The translations under genes and the position numbers were made by a program. Below the pieces are notes generated by a model. It did no database searches, was not told the origin of the DNA, and was given only the letters and a program-made list of their open reading frames with translations. From the NCBI RefSeq assembly GCF_014700075.1, contig NZ_JACXBU010000002.1, positions 496,001 through 560,000 of the forward strand: a stretch of 64,000 bases of DNA. The letters run 5' to 3'. This document shows positions 10,740 through 20,551 of the stretch, piece by piece. The first letter of the stretch is position 1; each line of letters begins with the position of its first letter. Source of the DNA: Pseudomonas sp. JM0905a. Lineage in GTDB: Bacteria; Pseudomonadota; Gammaproteobacteria; Pseudomonadales; Pseudomonadaceae.

Positions 10740-11384
10740 TCAGGCGTCGCGGAACAGCCAGGGGCTTTCCTGGCGGTGTTTGCCTTCGAAGGCCTTGATC
10801 GCTTCAGCGTCCTGCAGGGTCAGGCCGATGTCATCCAGGCCATTGAGCAGGCAGTGCTTGCGGAACGCGTCCACTTCGAAGCTGTACTGCTTGCCATCCG
10901 GACGGGTGACGGTCTGCGCGGCGAGGTCGACGGTCAGCTGGTAACCCTCGACGGCCTCGCACTGCTGGAAGAGCTCGTCGACCTCTTCGTCCTTCAGGAT
11001 GATCGGCAGCAGGCCGTTCTTGAAGCTGTTGTTGAAGAAGATGTCGGCGTAGCTCGGCGCGATGATGGCGCGGAAGCCGTACTCCTCAAGTGCCCACGGT
11101 GCGTGCTCGCGGGAGGAGCCGCAACCGAAGTTCTCGCGGGCGAGCAGCACGCTGGCACCCTGGTAGCGCGGGAAGTTCAGCACGAAGTCCTTGTTCACCG
11201 GACGCTTGGAGTTGTCCTGGTTGGGCTGACCTACATCCAGGTAACGCCATTCATCGAACAGGTTGGGACCGAAGCCGGTGCGCTTGATCGACTTGAGGAA
11301 CTGCTTGGGGATGATCTGGTCGGTGTCGACGTTGGCGCGATCCAGCGGAGCGACGAGACCGGTGTGTTGGGTAAAGGCTTTCAT
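10740..11384 (-). CDS. leuD: LeuD, 3-isopropylmalate dehydratase small subunit
   Basis: Small (swivel) subunit of isopropylmalate isomerase, which works with LeuC to convert 2-isopropylmalate to 3-isopropylmalate. The 214-residue product shows the family motifs [14 protein letters not shown] near the N-terminus and [15 protein letters not shown] in the middle. It starts 15 bases after leuC, so the two subunits are made from one mRNA. Confidence 0.97.
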   Translation of the reverse strand: MKAFTQHTGLVAPLDRANVDTDQIIPKQFLKSIKRTGFGPNLFDEWRYLDVGQPNQDNSKRPVNKDFVLNFPRYQGASVLLARENFGCGSSREHAPWALEEYGFRAIIAPSYADIFFNNSFKNGLLPIILKDEEVDELFQQCEAVEGYQLTVDLAAQTVTRPDGKQYSFEVDAFRKHCLLNGLDDIGLTLQDAEAIKAFEGKHRQESPWLFRDA

Positions 11385-11399
11385 CTCGACTCTCCTTCC

Positions 11400-12824
11400 T
11401 TACTTGAGCAACTCGCGAACATCGACGAAACGGCCAGTCACCGCAGCGGCGGCGGCCATGGCCGGGCTGACCAGGTGGGTTCGACCACCGGCGCCCTGAC
11501 GACCCTCGAAGTTGCGGTTGGAGGTGGACGCGCAATGCTCGCCACTCTCCAGGCGGTCCGGGTTCATCGCCAGGCACATGGAGCAGCCCGGCTCACGCCA
11601 TTCGAAGCCCGCCTCGATGAAGATCTTGTCCAGGCCTTCCTGTTCGGCCTGCTGCTTGACCAGGCCGGAACCCGGCACCACCAGCGCCTGCTTGACGGTG
11701 GCGGCGACCTTGCGGCCCTTGGCGACTTCGGCGGCAGCGCGCAGGTCTTCGATGCGCGAGTTGGTGCAGGAGCCGATGAACACACGGTCCAGCTGGATAT
11801 CGGTAATCGCCTGATTGGCGGCAAGGCCCATGTACTTCAGGGCGCGCTCGATGGAACCGCGTTTGACCGGATCGGCCTCGGCAGCCGGGTCCGGCACACG
11901 CTGGTCGACCGGCAGCACCATCTCCGGCGAAGTGCCCCAGCTCACCTGCGGCTTGATGTCCTCGGCACGCAGCTCGACCACGGTGTCGAAGTGCGCATCG
12001 GCATCGGAAACCAGATTGCGCCAGGCGGCCACGGCCTTATCCCAGTCAGCGCCCTTCGGCGCGAAGGGACGGCCTTCGACGTAAGCGATGGTCTTTTCGT
12101 CCACCGCCACCAGGCCCACACGGGCACCGGCCTCGATGGACATGTTGCAGATGGTCATACGGCCTTCGACGGACAGGTCACGAATGGCGCTGCCGGCGAA
12201 TTCCAGGGCGTGGCCGTTGCCACCGGCGGTGCCGATCTTGCCGATCACGGCCAGCACAATGTCCTTGGCAGTGACGCCGGCGGGCAGCTTGCCCTCCACG
12301 CGCACTTGCATGTTCTTCATCTTCTTCGCCACCAGGCACTGGGTAGCCAGCACGTGTTCGACTTCGGAGGTGCCGATGCCGTGGGCCAGCGCACCGAAGG
12401 CGCCGTGGGTGGAAGTGTGGGAGTCACCGCAGACAACGGTCATGCCCGGCAGGGTGGCGCCCTGCTCCGGGCCAACCACGTGGACGATGCCCTGGCGAAC
12501 GTCGTTCATCTTGAACTCGAGGATGCCGAAGTCATCGCAGTTCTCGTCCAGGGTCTTGACCTGGATACGCGACACTTCGTCGGCGATCGCTTCGAGGCCG
12601 CCCTGGCGCTCGGCACGGGTGGTCGGAACGTTGTGGTCCGGGGTGGCGATGTTGGCGTCGATGCGCCACGGTTTGCGACCGGCCAGGCGCAGCCCTTCGA
12701 AGGCCTGCGGCGAGGTCACTTCGTGAAGGATGTGACGGTCGATGTAGATCAGCGACGAACCATCGTCGCGGCGCTTCACCTCGTGAGCATCCCAGAGCTT
12801 GTCGTAGAGCGTCTTGCCGGCCAT
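11400..12824 (-). CDS. leuC: LeuC, 3-isopropylmalate dehydratase large subunit
   Basis: Aconitase-family large subunit that carries the [4Fe-4S] cluster. The 474-residue product contains the expected cluster cysteines in the contexts GSCTNSR and [10 protein letters not shown], and the start motif [11 protein letters not shown]. It is the first gene of the leuCD-methyltransferase-leuB run and is divergent from a LysR gene 170 bases away, whose product is a plausible regulator of the operon. Confidence 0.97.
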   Translation of the reverse strand: MAGKTLYDKLWDAHEVKRRDDGSSLIYIDRHILHEVTSPQAFEGLRLAGRKPWRIDANIATPDHNVPTTRAERQGGLEAIADEVSRIQVKTLDENCDDFGILEFKMNDVRQGIVHVVGPEQGATLPGMTVVCGDSHTSTHGAFGALAHGIGTSEVEHVLATQCLVAKKMKNMQVRVEGKLPAGVTAKDIVLAVIGKIGTAGGNGHALEFAGSAIRDLSVEGRMTICNMSIEAGARVGLVAVDEKTIAYVEGRPFAPKGADWDKAVAAWRNLVSDADAHFDTVVELRAEDIKPQVSWGTSPEMVLPVDQRVPDPAAEADPVKRGSIERALKYMGLAANQAITDIQLDRVFIGSCTNSRIEDLRAAAEVAKGRKVAATVKQALVVPGSGLVKQQAEQEGLDKIFIEAGFEWREPGCSMCLAMNPDRLESGEHCASTSNRNFEGRQGAGGRTHLVSPAMAAAAAVTGRFVDVRELLK

Positions 12825-12938
12825 CGTCAGGTCCTCATCAGCTTGTTTCTGTGCGCAGGGGTCAAAAGCCCCTTTTGCTTGTGGGGTCGATCCTAGGGGC
12901 TTGCATCGAATAACTCAAATTCATATTTTTTATTTAAA

Positions 12939-12957
12939 GCATTCCAACGAGGAATGC
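12939..12957. promoter_or_regulatory. Inverted repeat in the leuC-LysR divergent intergenic region
   Basis: GCATTCC and GGAATGC form a perfect 7-base inverted repeat with a 5-base centre, inside the AT-rich spacer between leuC and the LysR gene. It lies 37 bases before the LysR start and could be a LysR or other regulator site. The function is inferred from position only. Confidence 0.4.
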
Positions 12958-12994
12958 AGAACAGACCGGCCCTCTTCAGCCACGGAGCCCAGTT

Positions 12995-13882
12995 ATGGAT
13001 CTGGCCAGCCTCAACGCCTTCATCGCCATCGCCGAGACCGGCAGCTTCTCCGAAGCCGGAGAACGCCTGCACCTGACCCAGCCTGCCGTGAGCAAGCGAA
13101 TCGCCTCCCTGGAACAACAGCTCAGCGTACGCCTGTTCGACCGTCTGGGCCGTGAAGTGAGCCTGACCGAGGCCGGGCGCGCCCTGCTCCCCCGCGCCTA
13201 TCAGATTCTCAATGTGCTGGACGACACCCGCCGCGCCCTGAGCAATCTGTCCGGCGACATCAGCGGCCGCCTGACCCTGGCCACCAGCCACCACATCGGC
13301 CTGCATCGCTTGCCGCCCCTGCTGCGCGCCTTCACCCGCGCCTACCCCCAGGTGGCGCTGGACATCCAGTTCCTCGACTCGGAAGTGGCCTACGAGGAAA
13401 TTCTCCACGGCCGTGTGGAGCTGGCCGTGATCACCCTGGCGCCGGAAACCGCCTTGCCGGTGCAAGCGGTGCCGGTGTGGAACGATCCGCTGGATTTCGT
13501 CGCCGCGCCGGAACACCCGCTGGCCCGCGACAAGACCATCTTCCTCCCCGACGTGGCACGGCACCCGGCGGTATTCCCGGGCGGCAACACCTTCACCCAC
13601 CACATCGTCCGGCGGATGTTCGAGGCCGAGGGCCTGATGCCGAACATCGCCATGAGCACCAACTACATGGAGACCATCAAGATGATGGTGTCCATTGGCA
13701 TCGCCTGGAGCGTACTGCCGCGCACCATGCTCGACGACTCGGTGGTGCGCCTGCCGCTGCAGGACATCCAGCTGTCGCGCCAGCTCGGCTACATCCTGCA
13801 CACCGAGCGCACCCTGTCCAACGCCGCAAAGGCCTTCATGGCGTTGCTGGACGCCCAACGCGACAACCTTGCGTATCTGTGA
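12995..13882 (+). CDS. LysR-family regulator divergent from leuC
   Basis: The 295-residue transcription factor has an N-terminal winged helix-turn-helix (TGSFSEAGERLHLTQPAVSK, residues 16-35) and a type 2 periplasmic-binding-like effector domain from about residue 90. The start MDLASLNAF is typical of the family. It is divergent from leuCD, and a LysR gene occupies this place in other pseudomonads. Control of leucine synthesis genes by this protein is an inference; the effector is unknown. Confidence 0.93.
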   Translation: MDLASLNAFIAIAETGSFSEAGERLHLTQPAVSKRIASLEQQLSVRLFDRLGREVSLTEAGRALLPRAYQILNVLDDTRRALSNLSGDISGRLTLATSHHIGLHRLPPLLRAFTRAYPQVALDIQFLDSEVAYEEILHGRVELAVITLAPETALPVQAVPVWNDPLDFVAAPEHPLARDKTIFLPDVARHPAVFPGGNTFTHHIVRRMFEAEGLMPNIAMSTNYMETIKMMVSIGIAWSVLPRTMLDDSVVRLPLQDIQLSRQLGYILHTERTLSNAAKAFMALLDAQRDNLAYL

Positions 13883-13994
13883 GGGCAAAGGATAAGTTGG
13901 GCCGCATCACATAAGAAAAGGGCCGGGAAGGCAGCTGGAACCTTCCACCGTTCACCGGCCCGACTATCTGCCCTACCGACGGAAAGGGGCGCGC

Positions 13995-16900
13995 ATGCGC
14001 AAAGCCAGTGACCCGAACCCTCCGCTTCCCCATATTCCTGCCCTCGACCCCGTCGCCTTCGAGCAATCCTGGCAAGACGCCGCGAGCCTGCTGGCCGCAC
14101 TGAACGGCGCCCGCCTGGGTGCCTGGTCCTGGGACATCGACTCCGGCGAGGTCAACTGGTCCCGTGGCGCCCAGGCCCTGTTCGGCCTGGACCCTCACCG
14201 CCCGCTGCGGCACCCCGTGAATTACATCCAGCTGATCCCCGAGGACGATCGCATCGAAGTGCTACGCCTGTTCCGCGAAGTGCTCGACGGCCGCCAATCC
14301 GAACGCGCCATGCGGCACCGCATCCGCTGGCCCGATGGCACGCTGCACTGGCTGGAGATCAGCGGCAGCCTGCAGCCCACGACTGATGGCCGGCGCCGCA
14401 TGATCGGCGTGATCCGCGACGTCACCCAGCAACAGCAGCGCGCCCAGGACCTGGCCAACTCCCGGCAGCGTTACTCCAGCCTGTTCCACTTGAGCCCGGA
14501 CGTCGTGCTACTGGTCCGCCTCACCGACAGCCTGATAGTCGAGGCCAACCAGCACTTCGAGCACGTACTGGGCTGGCCAGTGTCCGAAACCATCGGCCGC
14601 ACCACCCTGGAACTGGGCATCTGGGTAGACCTCGAGCAGCGCGAGTGGCTGCTGCGCAATGCCCGCAATAGTGGCGCGCCGATCTCCCAGGAAGTGAAAC
14701 TACGCACGCGCAGTGGAGGCATTCTGGACGGCGTGCTCTCCAGCCAGTACATCGAACTGGAAGATCAGCCGTTCGCGATCAGTACCTTCCTCGACACCAC
14801 CGAACGCAAGCGCGCCGAAAACGCCCTGCGCAGCAGCGAAGAGAAATTCGCCAAGGCTTTCCGCAGCACGCCCGACGCGGTGGTGATCACCGACCGCGCC
14901 ACAGGTTGCTTCATGGAAGTGAACGCCGGCTTCGAGCGCCAGTTCGGCTGGAGCCAGGATGAAACCATCGGCCACAGTTCCCTGGAACTGGGCATCTGGG
15001 AGGAACCGGCGCAGCGCCAGCGGATGCTCGACACCCTGCAGCGCCAAGGCCACCTCCACGAGCTGGAAGTGAACCTGCGCCACCGCGACGGCAACCGCGC
15101 CATCTGCCTGCTCTACGGCGAGGAAATCGAACTGGATGGCCGTACCTGCCTGGTACTGACGGCCCGCGACGTCACGCGACAGCGCGCCCAGGAGCAGGCC
15201 CTGAAGGACAGCCAGGAACGCCTCAACCTGGCGCTCGAATCCGCCGACCTCGGCACCTGGGACTGGCATATCCCGACCGGCATCCTCTATGGCTCCGCGC
15301 GCGCATCGGCCCTCCACGGACTGGCCAGGGAGCCGTTCGAGGGCGAATTCCGCGAGTTCTTCGTCTGCGTGCCGGAAGAGGACCGCCAGACCATGCGCCG
15401 CGCTTATCAGGAGCTGCTGGACGGACGCGGCAACGACTACCAGGTGACCTATCGCACACGCTTCAGCAATGGCGAGGTGCACTACCTGGAAAGCACCGCC
15501 AAGCTCTACCGGGACGACCAGGGCCACCCGATTCGCATGACCGGCATTCTCATGGACATCAGCGAACGGGTTCGTCGTGAACAGCGCCTGGCGGCCTCGG
15601 AAGAGAAGTTCGTCACCCTGTTCCAGGCCAGCCCCGACCCAATCTGCGTTTCGCGTATCCGGGACGGCGTGTTCATCGAAATCAACCCGAGCTTCAGCGA
15701 AGTGTTCGGCTGGCGGCCCGACGAGATCGTCGGTAAAAGCGCGCCGCAGCTCCGCTTCTGGGCCGAGCCCGAGCAGCGCTCACGGCTGTTCAGTGAATTG
15801 CTGCGCGACCAGGGGCTGGACAACGTCGAAGCCCGCTTCTACACCCGCGACGGCCGCCTGCTGACCTGTGTGGTGTCCAGCCGCTTCATTCGCGTCGAAC
15901 GCCAGCTCTGCATCACCACCACCTTCCGCGACATCACCGCGCGCCAGCAGGCCGAGGCGGCGCTCAAGGCCAGCCAGGAGAAGTTCGCCAAGGCGTTCCA
16001 CTCCAGCCCCGACGCCATCACCATCACCGAGCGTGACACCGGCCGCTACATCGAGATCAACGAAGGCTTCAGCCGCCTGACCGGATACCGCGCCGACGAA
16101 GTGCTGGGGCGTACCGCGAGCGAGATGAACATCTGGGCCAGGCCCGACGAGCGTGATCACCTGCTCGAACAGCTCAAGCGCAACGGCCGTGTGCATCACC
16201 TGGAGATGCTCGGCCAGCATCGCGACGGCAGCCAGAAAGTCGTGGAAGTCTCGGTGGAGCAGATCGACCTGGACGGCACGGCTTGCCTGCTGCTCACCGC
16301 ACGGGACATCAGCGCGCTCAAGGACGCCCAGGCGCAAATCCAGCACCTGGCCTACCACGATCCGCTGACCAACCTGCCCAACCGCGCGCTGCTCACCGAC
16401 CGGCTGACCCAGCAGATCGCCCTGCTGCAACGCCACAAGATGCGCGGCGCCCTGCTCTTCCTCGACCTCGACCACTTCAAGCACATCAATGACTCGCTCG
16501 GCCACCCGCTCGGCGATGCCGTGCTCAAGATGGTCACCGCCCGCCTCGAAGCCAGCGTGCGCCTGGAAGACACGGTTGCACGACTGGGCGGCGACGAATT
16601 CGTGGTGCTGCTGACCGGGCTCGAAGGCAAGCGCTCGGAGGTCACCCGCCAGGTTCGGGAAATCGCCGACAAGCTGCGCAAGCTGTTGGCCGAACCCATG
16701 CTCCTGGACGGGCATCGCCTCCAGGTCACCCCCAGCATCGGCATTGCGCTGATCCCGGACCACGGCGCGAGCCCGGCCGACCTGCTCAAGCGCGCCGACA
16801 TTGCCCTCTACCGGGCCAAGGACTCCGGTCGTAATGCGATCCAGATTTTCCGCAGCACCATGCAGGAGGCGGCCAGCGAACGCCTGCGCCTGGAGAGCGA

Positions 16901-17681
16901 CTTGCGCCTGGCCCTGGCCCGCGGCGAGTTCGAGCTGCACTTCCAGCCCCAGGTGGATGCACGCAACAACCGCATAGTGGGCGCCGAAGCCCTGCTCCGC
17001 TGGCAGCATCCGACCCTGGGTCCACAGTCCCCCGGCCATTTCATCCAGGTGCTGGAAGAGAGCGGTCTGATCCTCGACGTGGGTGCCTGGGTGCTGGACG
17101 AGGCGTGCAACGCCTGCGAACAGCTGCTCGCCGAGGGCCTGGTCAACGCCAGGAATTTTGGCCTCTGCGTGAACATCAGCCCCCGACAATTCCGCCAGAG
17201 CGACTTCGTCGAGCGTGTGGAACGCGCCCTGCAACGAAGCCAGCTCCCCGCCCAGTTGCTGAAACTGGAGGTCACCGAAGGCATCGTCATCCAGAACATC
17301 GAAGACACCATCGGGAAAATGCGCCGCCTGAAGAAACTGGGCGCCAGCTTCGCCATGGACGACTTCGGCACCGGCTATTCCTCCCTGACCTACCTCAAGC
17401 GCCTGCCGGTGGATGCGCTGAAGATCGACCAGTCCTTCGTCCGCGACGCCACCCAGGACCCCAACGACGCGGAGATCATTCGGGCCATCGTCGCCATGGC
17501 CCGCAGCCTGGGCTTGGAAATGATCGCCGAGGGCGTCGAGCGCAAGGACCAGTTGGACTTCCTCGAACAGCAGGGCTGCCACCTGTATCAGGGTTACCTG
17601 TACAGCAAGCCGGTACCGCTGGCCGAGTTCCGCGCCCTGCTCGCCCACAGCCAGCAACGACCGCCTGAAAGCGGGCCATGA
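13995..17681 (+). CDS. Six-PAS GGDEF-EAL protein (cyclic-di-GMP turnover)
   Basis: The 1228-residue protein has no transmembrane segment that I can see, so it is probably cytoplasmic. Six PAS domains follow one another (about 17-137, 158-275, 280-400, 405-530, 530-655, 655-780). Several end in a DxT/DIT motif, and three start with nearly the same EEKFAKAF or QEKFAKAF sequence. GGDEF lies near residue 865 with the inhibitory I-site RLED exactly five residues before it. The EAL domain has EALLRW near 998, EVTEG, DDFGTGYSSL near 1121 and KIDQSF, so both catalytic halves look intact. It could synthesise, degrade or switch c-di-GMP levels. It stands alone between the leu locus and ibpA. Confidence 0.93.
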   Translation: MRKASDPNPPLPHIPALDPVAFEQSWQDAASLLAALNGARLGAWSWDIDSGEVNWSRGAQALFGLDPHRPLRHPVNYIQLIPEDDRIEVLRLFREVLDGRQSERAMRHRIRWPDGTLHWLEISGSLQPTTDGRRRMIGVIRDVTQQQQRAQDLANSRQRYSSLFHLSPDVVLLVRLTDSLIVEANQHFEHVLGWPVSETIGRTTLELGIWVDLEQREWLLRNARNSGAPISQEVKLRTRSGGILDGVLSSQYIELEDQPFAISTFLDTTERKRAENALRSSEEKFAKAFRSTPDAVVITDRATGCFMEVNAGFERQFGWSQDETIGHSSLELGIWEEPAQRQRMLDTLQRQGHLHELEVNLRHRDGNRAICLLYGEEIELDGRTCLVLTARDVTRQRAQEQALKDSQERLNLALESADLGTWDWHIPTGILYGSARASALHGLAREPFEGEFREFFVCVPEEDRQTMRRAYQELLDGRGNDYQVTYRTRFSNGEVHYLESTAKLYRDDQGHPIRMTGILMDISERVRREQRLAASEEKFVTLFQASPDPICVSRIRDGVFIEINPSFSEVFGWRPDEIVGKSAPQLRFWAEPEQRSRLFSELLRDQGLDNVEARFYTRDGRLLTCVVSSRFIRVERQLCITTTFRDITARQQAEAALKASQEKFAKAFHSSPDAITITERDTGRYIEINEGFSRLTGYRADEVLGRTASEMNIWARPDERDHLLEQLKRNGRVHHLEMLGQHRDGSQKVVEVSVEQIDLDGTACLLLTARDISALKDAQAQIQHLAYHDPLTNLPNRALLTDRLTQQIALLQRHKMRGALLFLDLDHFKHINDSLGHPLGDAVLKMVTARLEASVRLEDTVARLGGDEFVVLLTGLEGKRSEVTRQVREIADKLRKLLAEPMLLDGHRLQVTPSIGIALIPDHGASPADLLKRADIALYRAKDSGRNAIQIFRSTMQEAASERLRLESDLRLALARGEFELHFQPQVDARNNRIVGAEALLRWQHPTLGPQSPGHFIQVLEESGLILDVGAWVLDEACNACEQLLAEGLVNARNFGLCVNISPRQFRQSDFVERVERALQRSQLPAQLLKLEVTEGIVIQNIEDTIGKMRRLKKLGASFAMDDFGTGYSSLTYLKRLPVDALKIDQSFVRDATQDPNDAEIIRAIVAMARSLGLEMIAEGVERKDQLDFLEQQGCHLYQGYLYSKPVPLAEFRALLAHSQQRPPESGP

Positions 17682-17684
17682 AAA

Positions 17685-17704
17685 AGGGCGCCCGTGGGCG
17701 CCCT
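17685..17704. terminator. Bidirectional terminator between the GGDEF-EAL gene and ibpA
   Basis: AGGGCGCCC and GGGCGCCCT form a perfect stem with a 2-base loop, flanked by AAAAA on the left and a T-rich TCTTCTTTT on the right. It separates two convergent genes and can serve both. Confidence 0.8.
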
Positions 17705-17729
17705 CTTCTTTTCCGGTGAAACCCGGAGA

Positions 17730-18176
17730 TCAGTTTTCCAGCACTGCGCGCTGGCCGTTGATCGGGATACGCTTGGCCTTGGCCTCTTCCGGCACTACGC
17801 GCACCAGGTCGATATTCAACAGGCCGTTCTGCAGACCGGCAGCCTTGACCTCGATGTGGTCGGCCAGGCGGAACGACAGCTTGAAGGCGCGCTGGGCGAT
17901 ACCGTGGTGCAGGTAAGTGACAGACTCGTCGCTCTTCTCGCGCTTGCCGCCGCTGACGGCCAGCACGCCACGCTCTACCTGGAGGTCCAGGTCTTCTTCC
18001 TGGAAGCCGGCTACGGCGATGACGATGCGGTACTGGTCGTCACCGTGCTTCTCGACGTTATAGGGCGGATAGGTGCTGCCGCTTTCATTACGCAGGGCGG
18101 ATTCGAACAGGTCGTTGAAGCGGTCGAAGCCCACGGAATGACGGAACAGAGGGGCGAGGGAAAATGCAGTGCTCAT
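17730..18176 (-). CDS. ibpA: IbpA, small heat-shock protein (Hsp20/alpha-crystallin)
   Basis: ATP-independent holdase that binds unfolding proteins. The 148-residue product has the IbpA N-terminus (LAPLFRHSVGFDRFNDLF), the alpha-crystallin domain (about residues 40-130, with YPPYNVEKHGDDQYRI and the later RAFKLSFRLADHI segment) and a short tail. The start chosen is the ATG at 18174-18176, preceded by AGGAGA. An upstream in-frame codon would place the thermosensor leader inside the gene. It is preceded by a sigma-32-like promoter and a ROSE-type leader. Confidence 0.95.
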   Translation of the reverse strand: MSTAFSLAPLFRHSVGFDRFNDLFESALRNESGSTYPPYNVEKHGDDQYRIVIAVAGFQEEDLDLQVERGVLAVSGGKREKSDESVTYLHHGIAQRAFKLSFRLADHIEVKAAGLQNGLLNIDLVRVVPEEAKAKRIPINGQRAVLEN

Positions 18177-18236
18177 GTTGATCTCCTGAATAATCAGCAA
18201 GTATTTCGAGTGCGGGACCCGACTTCGGCATCCCGC
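18177..18236 (-). promoter_or_regulatory. ROSE-type RNA thermometer in the ibpA leader
   Basis: Two hairpins can form in the ibpA leader. The first is GCGGGA/TCCCGC (18212-18236). In the second, TTGCTGA (18194-18200) can pair with the Shine-Dalgarno segment TCAGGAG across a short loop, leaving a G opposite a G. The pairing of a U(U/C)GCU sequence with the ribosome binding site and this G-G position are the hallmarks of ROSE elements, and ibpA leaders of other pseudomonads carry one. Heat should melt the hairpin and open translation. Confidence 0.75.
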
Positions 18237-18245
18237 AGCAACCTA

Positions 18246-18272
18246 GATATGGACGCTCGAACGCTTTTCAAG
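18246..18272 (-). promoter_or_regulatory. Sigma-32 (RpoH) type promoter of ibpA
   Basis: On the minus strand, CTTGAAA (18266-18272) is followed after 13 bases by CCATATC (18246-18252), close to the RpoH consensus CTTGAAA with a CCCATnT-type -10. The position, about 70 bases before the ibpA start, leaves room for the thermometer leader. Confidence 0.7.
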
Positions 18273-18289
18273 ACCCCGAGGAAAAACTC

Positions 18290-19033
18290 ATGAAAGTCAT
18301 GCTGATCACCGGTGCCAGCCGGGGCATCGGCGCTGCCACCGCGCGCCTCGCCGCGCAGCGCGGCTACGCCCTGGGAATCAACTATCGGCAGCAGCGGGAC
18401 GCGGCCGAAGCGCTGGTGCGCGAAATCGAGGATGCTGGTGGCCGCGCCCTGGCCCTCTGTGCGGATGTCGGTGATGAAGCCCAGGTACTGGCGATGTTCG
18501 AACAGCTGGACCAGGCCTTCGGGCGGCTGGATGTACTGGTCAATAACGCCGGCATGCTGGAACGCCAGATGCGCCTGGAAGACATGGACGTCGCTCGTTT
18601 CGAACGGGTGATGCGGGCCAACGTGACGGGCAGCTTCCTTTGCGCACGGGAAGCCATCAAGCGCATGTCCACCCGTCATGGCGGACAGGGCGGCGCCATC
18701 GTCAACCTGTCGTCCATCGCCGCACGCATCGGTGCGCCGAACGAGTACATCGACTACGCGGCCGCCAAGGGGGCCGTCGACAGCATGACCCTGGGCCTTG
18801 CCAAGGAACTGGCGTCGGAAGGGATTCGGGTCAACGCGGTGCGCCCCGGCGTGATCCGCACCGAGATCCACGCCAGCGGCGGCGAGCCGGACCGGGTCCA
18901 GCGGGTGAGCCAGTCGGTGCCCATGGGGCGTGGCGGCGAAGCCGAGGAAGTAGCCAACGCGATTCTCTGGCTGGCCAGCGAGGAGGCGTCCTACACCAGC
19001 GGGGCGTTCCTGGATGTAGCGGGCGGGCGCTAG
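18290..19033 (+). CDS. SDR-family NAD(P)-dependent oxidoreductase
   Basis: The 247-residue Rossmann-fold protein is a classical short-chain dehydrogenase: cofactor motif TGASRGIG (residues 6-13), NNAG (about 87-90), catalytic Ser in NLSSIA and the YAAAK motif (Tyr and Lys near residues 158-162). The sequence resembles FabG-like and sugar-dehydrogenase-like SDRs, and the substrate cannot be assigned. The start follows GAGGAAAAACTC. The ibpA promoter lies just upstream on the other strand, so the two are divergent. Confidence 0.93.
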   Translation: MKVMLITGASRGIGAATARLAAQRGYALGINYRQQRDAAEALVREIEDAGGRALALCADVGDEAQVLAMFEQLDQAFGRLDVLVNNAGMLERQMRLEDMDVARFERVMRANVTGSFLCAREAIKRMSTRHGGQGGAIVNLSSIAARIGAPNEYIDYAAAKGAVDSMTLGLAKELASEGIRVNAVRPGVIRTEIHASGGEPDRVQRVSQSVPMGRGGEAEEVANAILWLASEEASYTSGAFLDVAGGR

Positions 19034-19054
19034 CGCCCTGCCCTCACGGGGAGT

Positions 19055-20029
19055 TCAGACCACCTCGGCCCATTCCCGGCTCAGGTCCGGCACCCCGACC
19101 AGCGAATCGATCCGCGTGCAGTCGTTCTCACGGCGTACCTCGGCGAACAGCGCGACCGCCTCGGGGTAGCTGCGGGTGAGCATGCCGAGCCACTGCTTCA
19201 GACGCCCCGGCGCATAACGCGGCGCCAGCTTCTTGCGGGCCTGGCGCCAGAAGTCCTGGAGCAGGGGCTGGAGTTCGGCCCAGGTCATTTCCTGCGCCGG
19301 CTCGCCAGCGCGCGCGGCTGCGATCTGCCGGGCCAGGTCCGGACGAGATACCAGGCCCCGGCCCAGCATGATGTCTTCCACACCACTCACTTCGCGGCAA
19401 CGGCGCCAGTCATCCAGGGTCCAGACTTCGCCGTTCGCGAACACCGGCACCTTGACCGCTTCCTGCACCCGCGCCACCCACTCCCAGTGCGCCGGCGGCT
19501 TGTAGCCTTCGACCTTGGTCCGCGCATGCACCACGATCTGTTGGGCGCCCGCGTCAGCCAACGCCCGCGCGCAATCCAGGGCGCTGTCAGGGCTTTCGAA
19601 GCCGAGGCGCATCTTCGCGGTCACCGAAATCTCCGCCGGCACGGCGCGGCGCACTTCGCGAACGATCGCATGCAAGAGCTCGGGCTCCTTGAGCAGCACC
19701 GCGCCGCCGCGGGACTTGTTCACCGTCTTGGCCGGGCAGCCGAAATTGAGGTCGATCACCGGCGCCCCGAGCTCGCAGGCAAACGCCGCGTTGTCGCCCA
19801 GGCAGACCGGATCGGAACCCAGCAACTGCACGCGCATGGGCGTACCGGCACGGGTACGGGCACCATCGGCCAGTTCAGGGGCCAGTTTCTCGAAGGTGCT
19901 AGCCGCCAACAGGCGATCGCAGACCCGGATAAATTCGGTCACACACCAGTCGATGCCGCCGACACGGGTCAGCACATCGCGAAGGATCTCGTCGACCAGC
20001 CCCTCCATGGGGGCCAGGGCGATTTGCAT
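19055..20029 (-). CDS. dusC: DusC, tRNA-dihydrouridine(16) synthase
   Basis: FMN enzyme that reduces uridine 16 of the tRNA D-loop. The product (324 residues from the ATG at 20027-20029) starts [20 protein letters not shown] like characterised DusC proteins. It contains the Dus signature [18 protein letters not shown] with the catalytic Cys, and the later FANGEVW motif. A GTG five codons earlier (20044) is an alternative start; neither has a clear ribosome binding site, and the family N-terminus favours the ATG. It is convergent with the SDR gene. Confidence 0.93.
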   Translation of the reverse strand: MQIALAPMEGLVDEILRDVLTRVGGIDWCVTEFIRVCDRLLAASTFEKLAPELADGARTRAGTPMRVQLLGSDPVCLGDNAAFACELGAPVIDLNFGCPAKTVNKSRGGAVLLKEPELLHAIVREVRRAVPAEISVTAKMRLGFESPDSALDCARALADAGAQQIVVHARTKVEGYKPPAHWEWVARVQEAVKVPVFANGEVWTLDDWRRCREVSGVEDIMLGRGLVSRPDLARQIAAARAGEPAQEMTWAELQPLLQDFWRQARKKLAPRYAPGRLKQWLGMLTRSYPEAVALFAEVRRENDCTRIDSLVGVPDLSREWAEVV

Positions 20030-20155
20030 GGTGGCAAGGCTCACAGGAAAAAGGCGCGTAGTTTACGCAGCATGACGGACGGCGAATATCCTGGGGAGCG
20101 TACGACGGGACTGATGGTCGAAATTTCACCGAATCAGTGCAGGAGAACTGCCCGG

Positions 20156-20548
20156 ATGAATTCGCTCGTACCCGTCCTCGCCGCACTCATGCTGGCCACC
20201 ACTGCGGTTTTCGCTGCCAGCGAAGCGATACTGGCGCCGCCGCCGCAACCGGTGACTGAGGCCTTCGGCGAGCTATTGATCACCCGAGACGAGAACGCTC
20301 CGAACGCGTGCGATATCGAGCTTTACGTGCAGAACGAACTGGTGGCACGGGTCGCGCCAGGCCAGTCCGTGAGCATTCCAGTGCCCGCCGGCGAAGTAAG
20401 CCTGCGGGTAGCTCAACACGGCTCCGGCTATTGCGCGGGTCAGTTCGCCGGCAACGCGCAGTCAGCCATCATTGCGCCCGGTGAAGTCCGCCATCTGCGC
20501 ATCGTGCAGGACGAGCACGAGGTGTTCCTCGCGCCCGCGGCGGACTGA
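20156..20548 (+). CDS. Small exported protein of unknown function
   Basis: The 130-residue product begins with a signal peptide (MNSLVPVLAALMLATTAVFA) likely cut after residue 20, followed by a short mature domain with two cysteines (Cys51 in NACDIELY and another in SGYCAGQF) that could form a disulfide. The middle resembles a PEGA-like or carrier-type beta domain (VARVAPGQSVSIPVPAGEVSL). An AGGAG sits 10 bases before the ATG. I do not recognise the family. It is divergent from dusC and ends 3 bases before the convergent thioesterase gene. Confidence 0.8.
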   Translation: MNSLVPVLAALMLATTAVFAASEAILAPPPQPVTEAFGELLITRDENAPNACDIELYVQNELVARVAPGQSVSIPVPAGEVSLRVAQHGSGYCAGQFAGNAQSAIIAPGEVRHLRIVQDEHEVFLAPAAD

Positions 20549-20551
20549 CAC

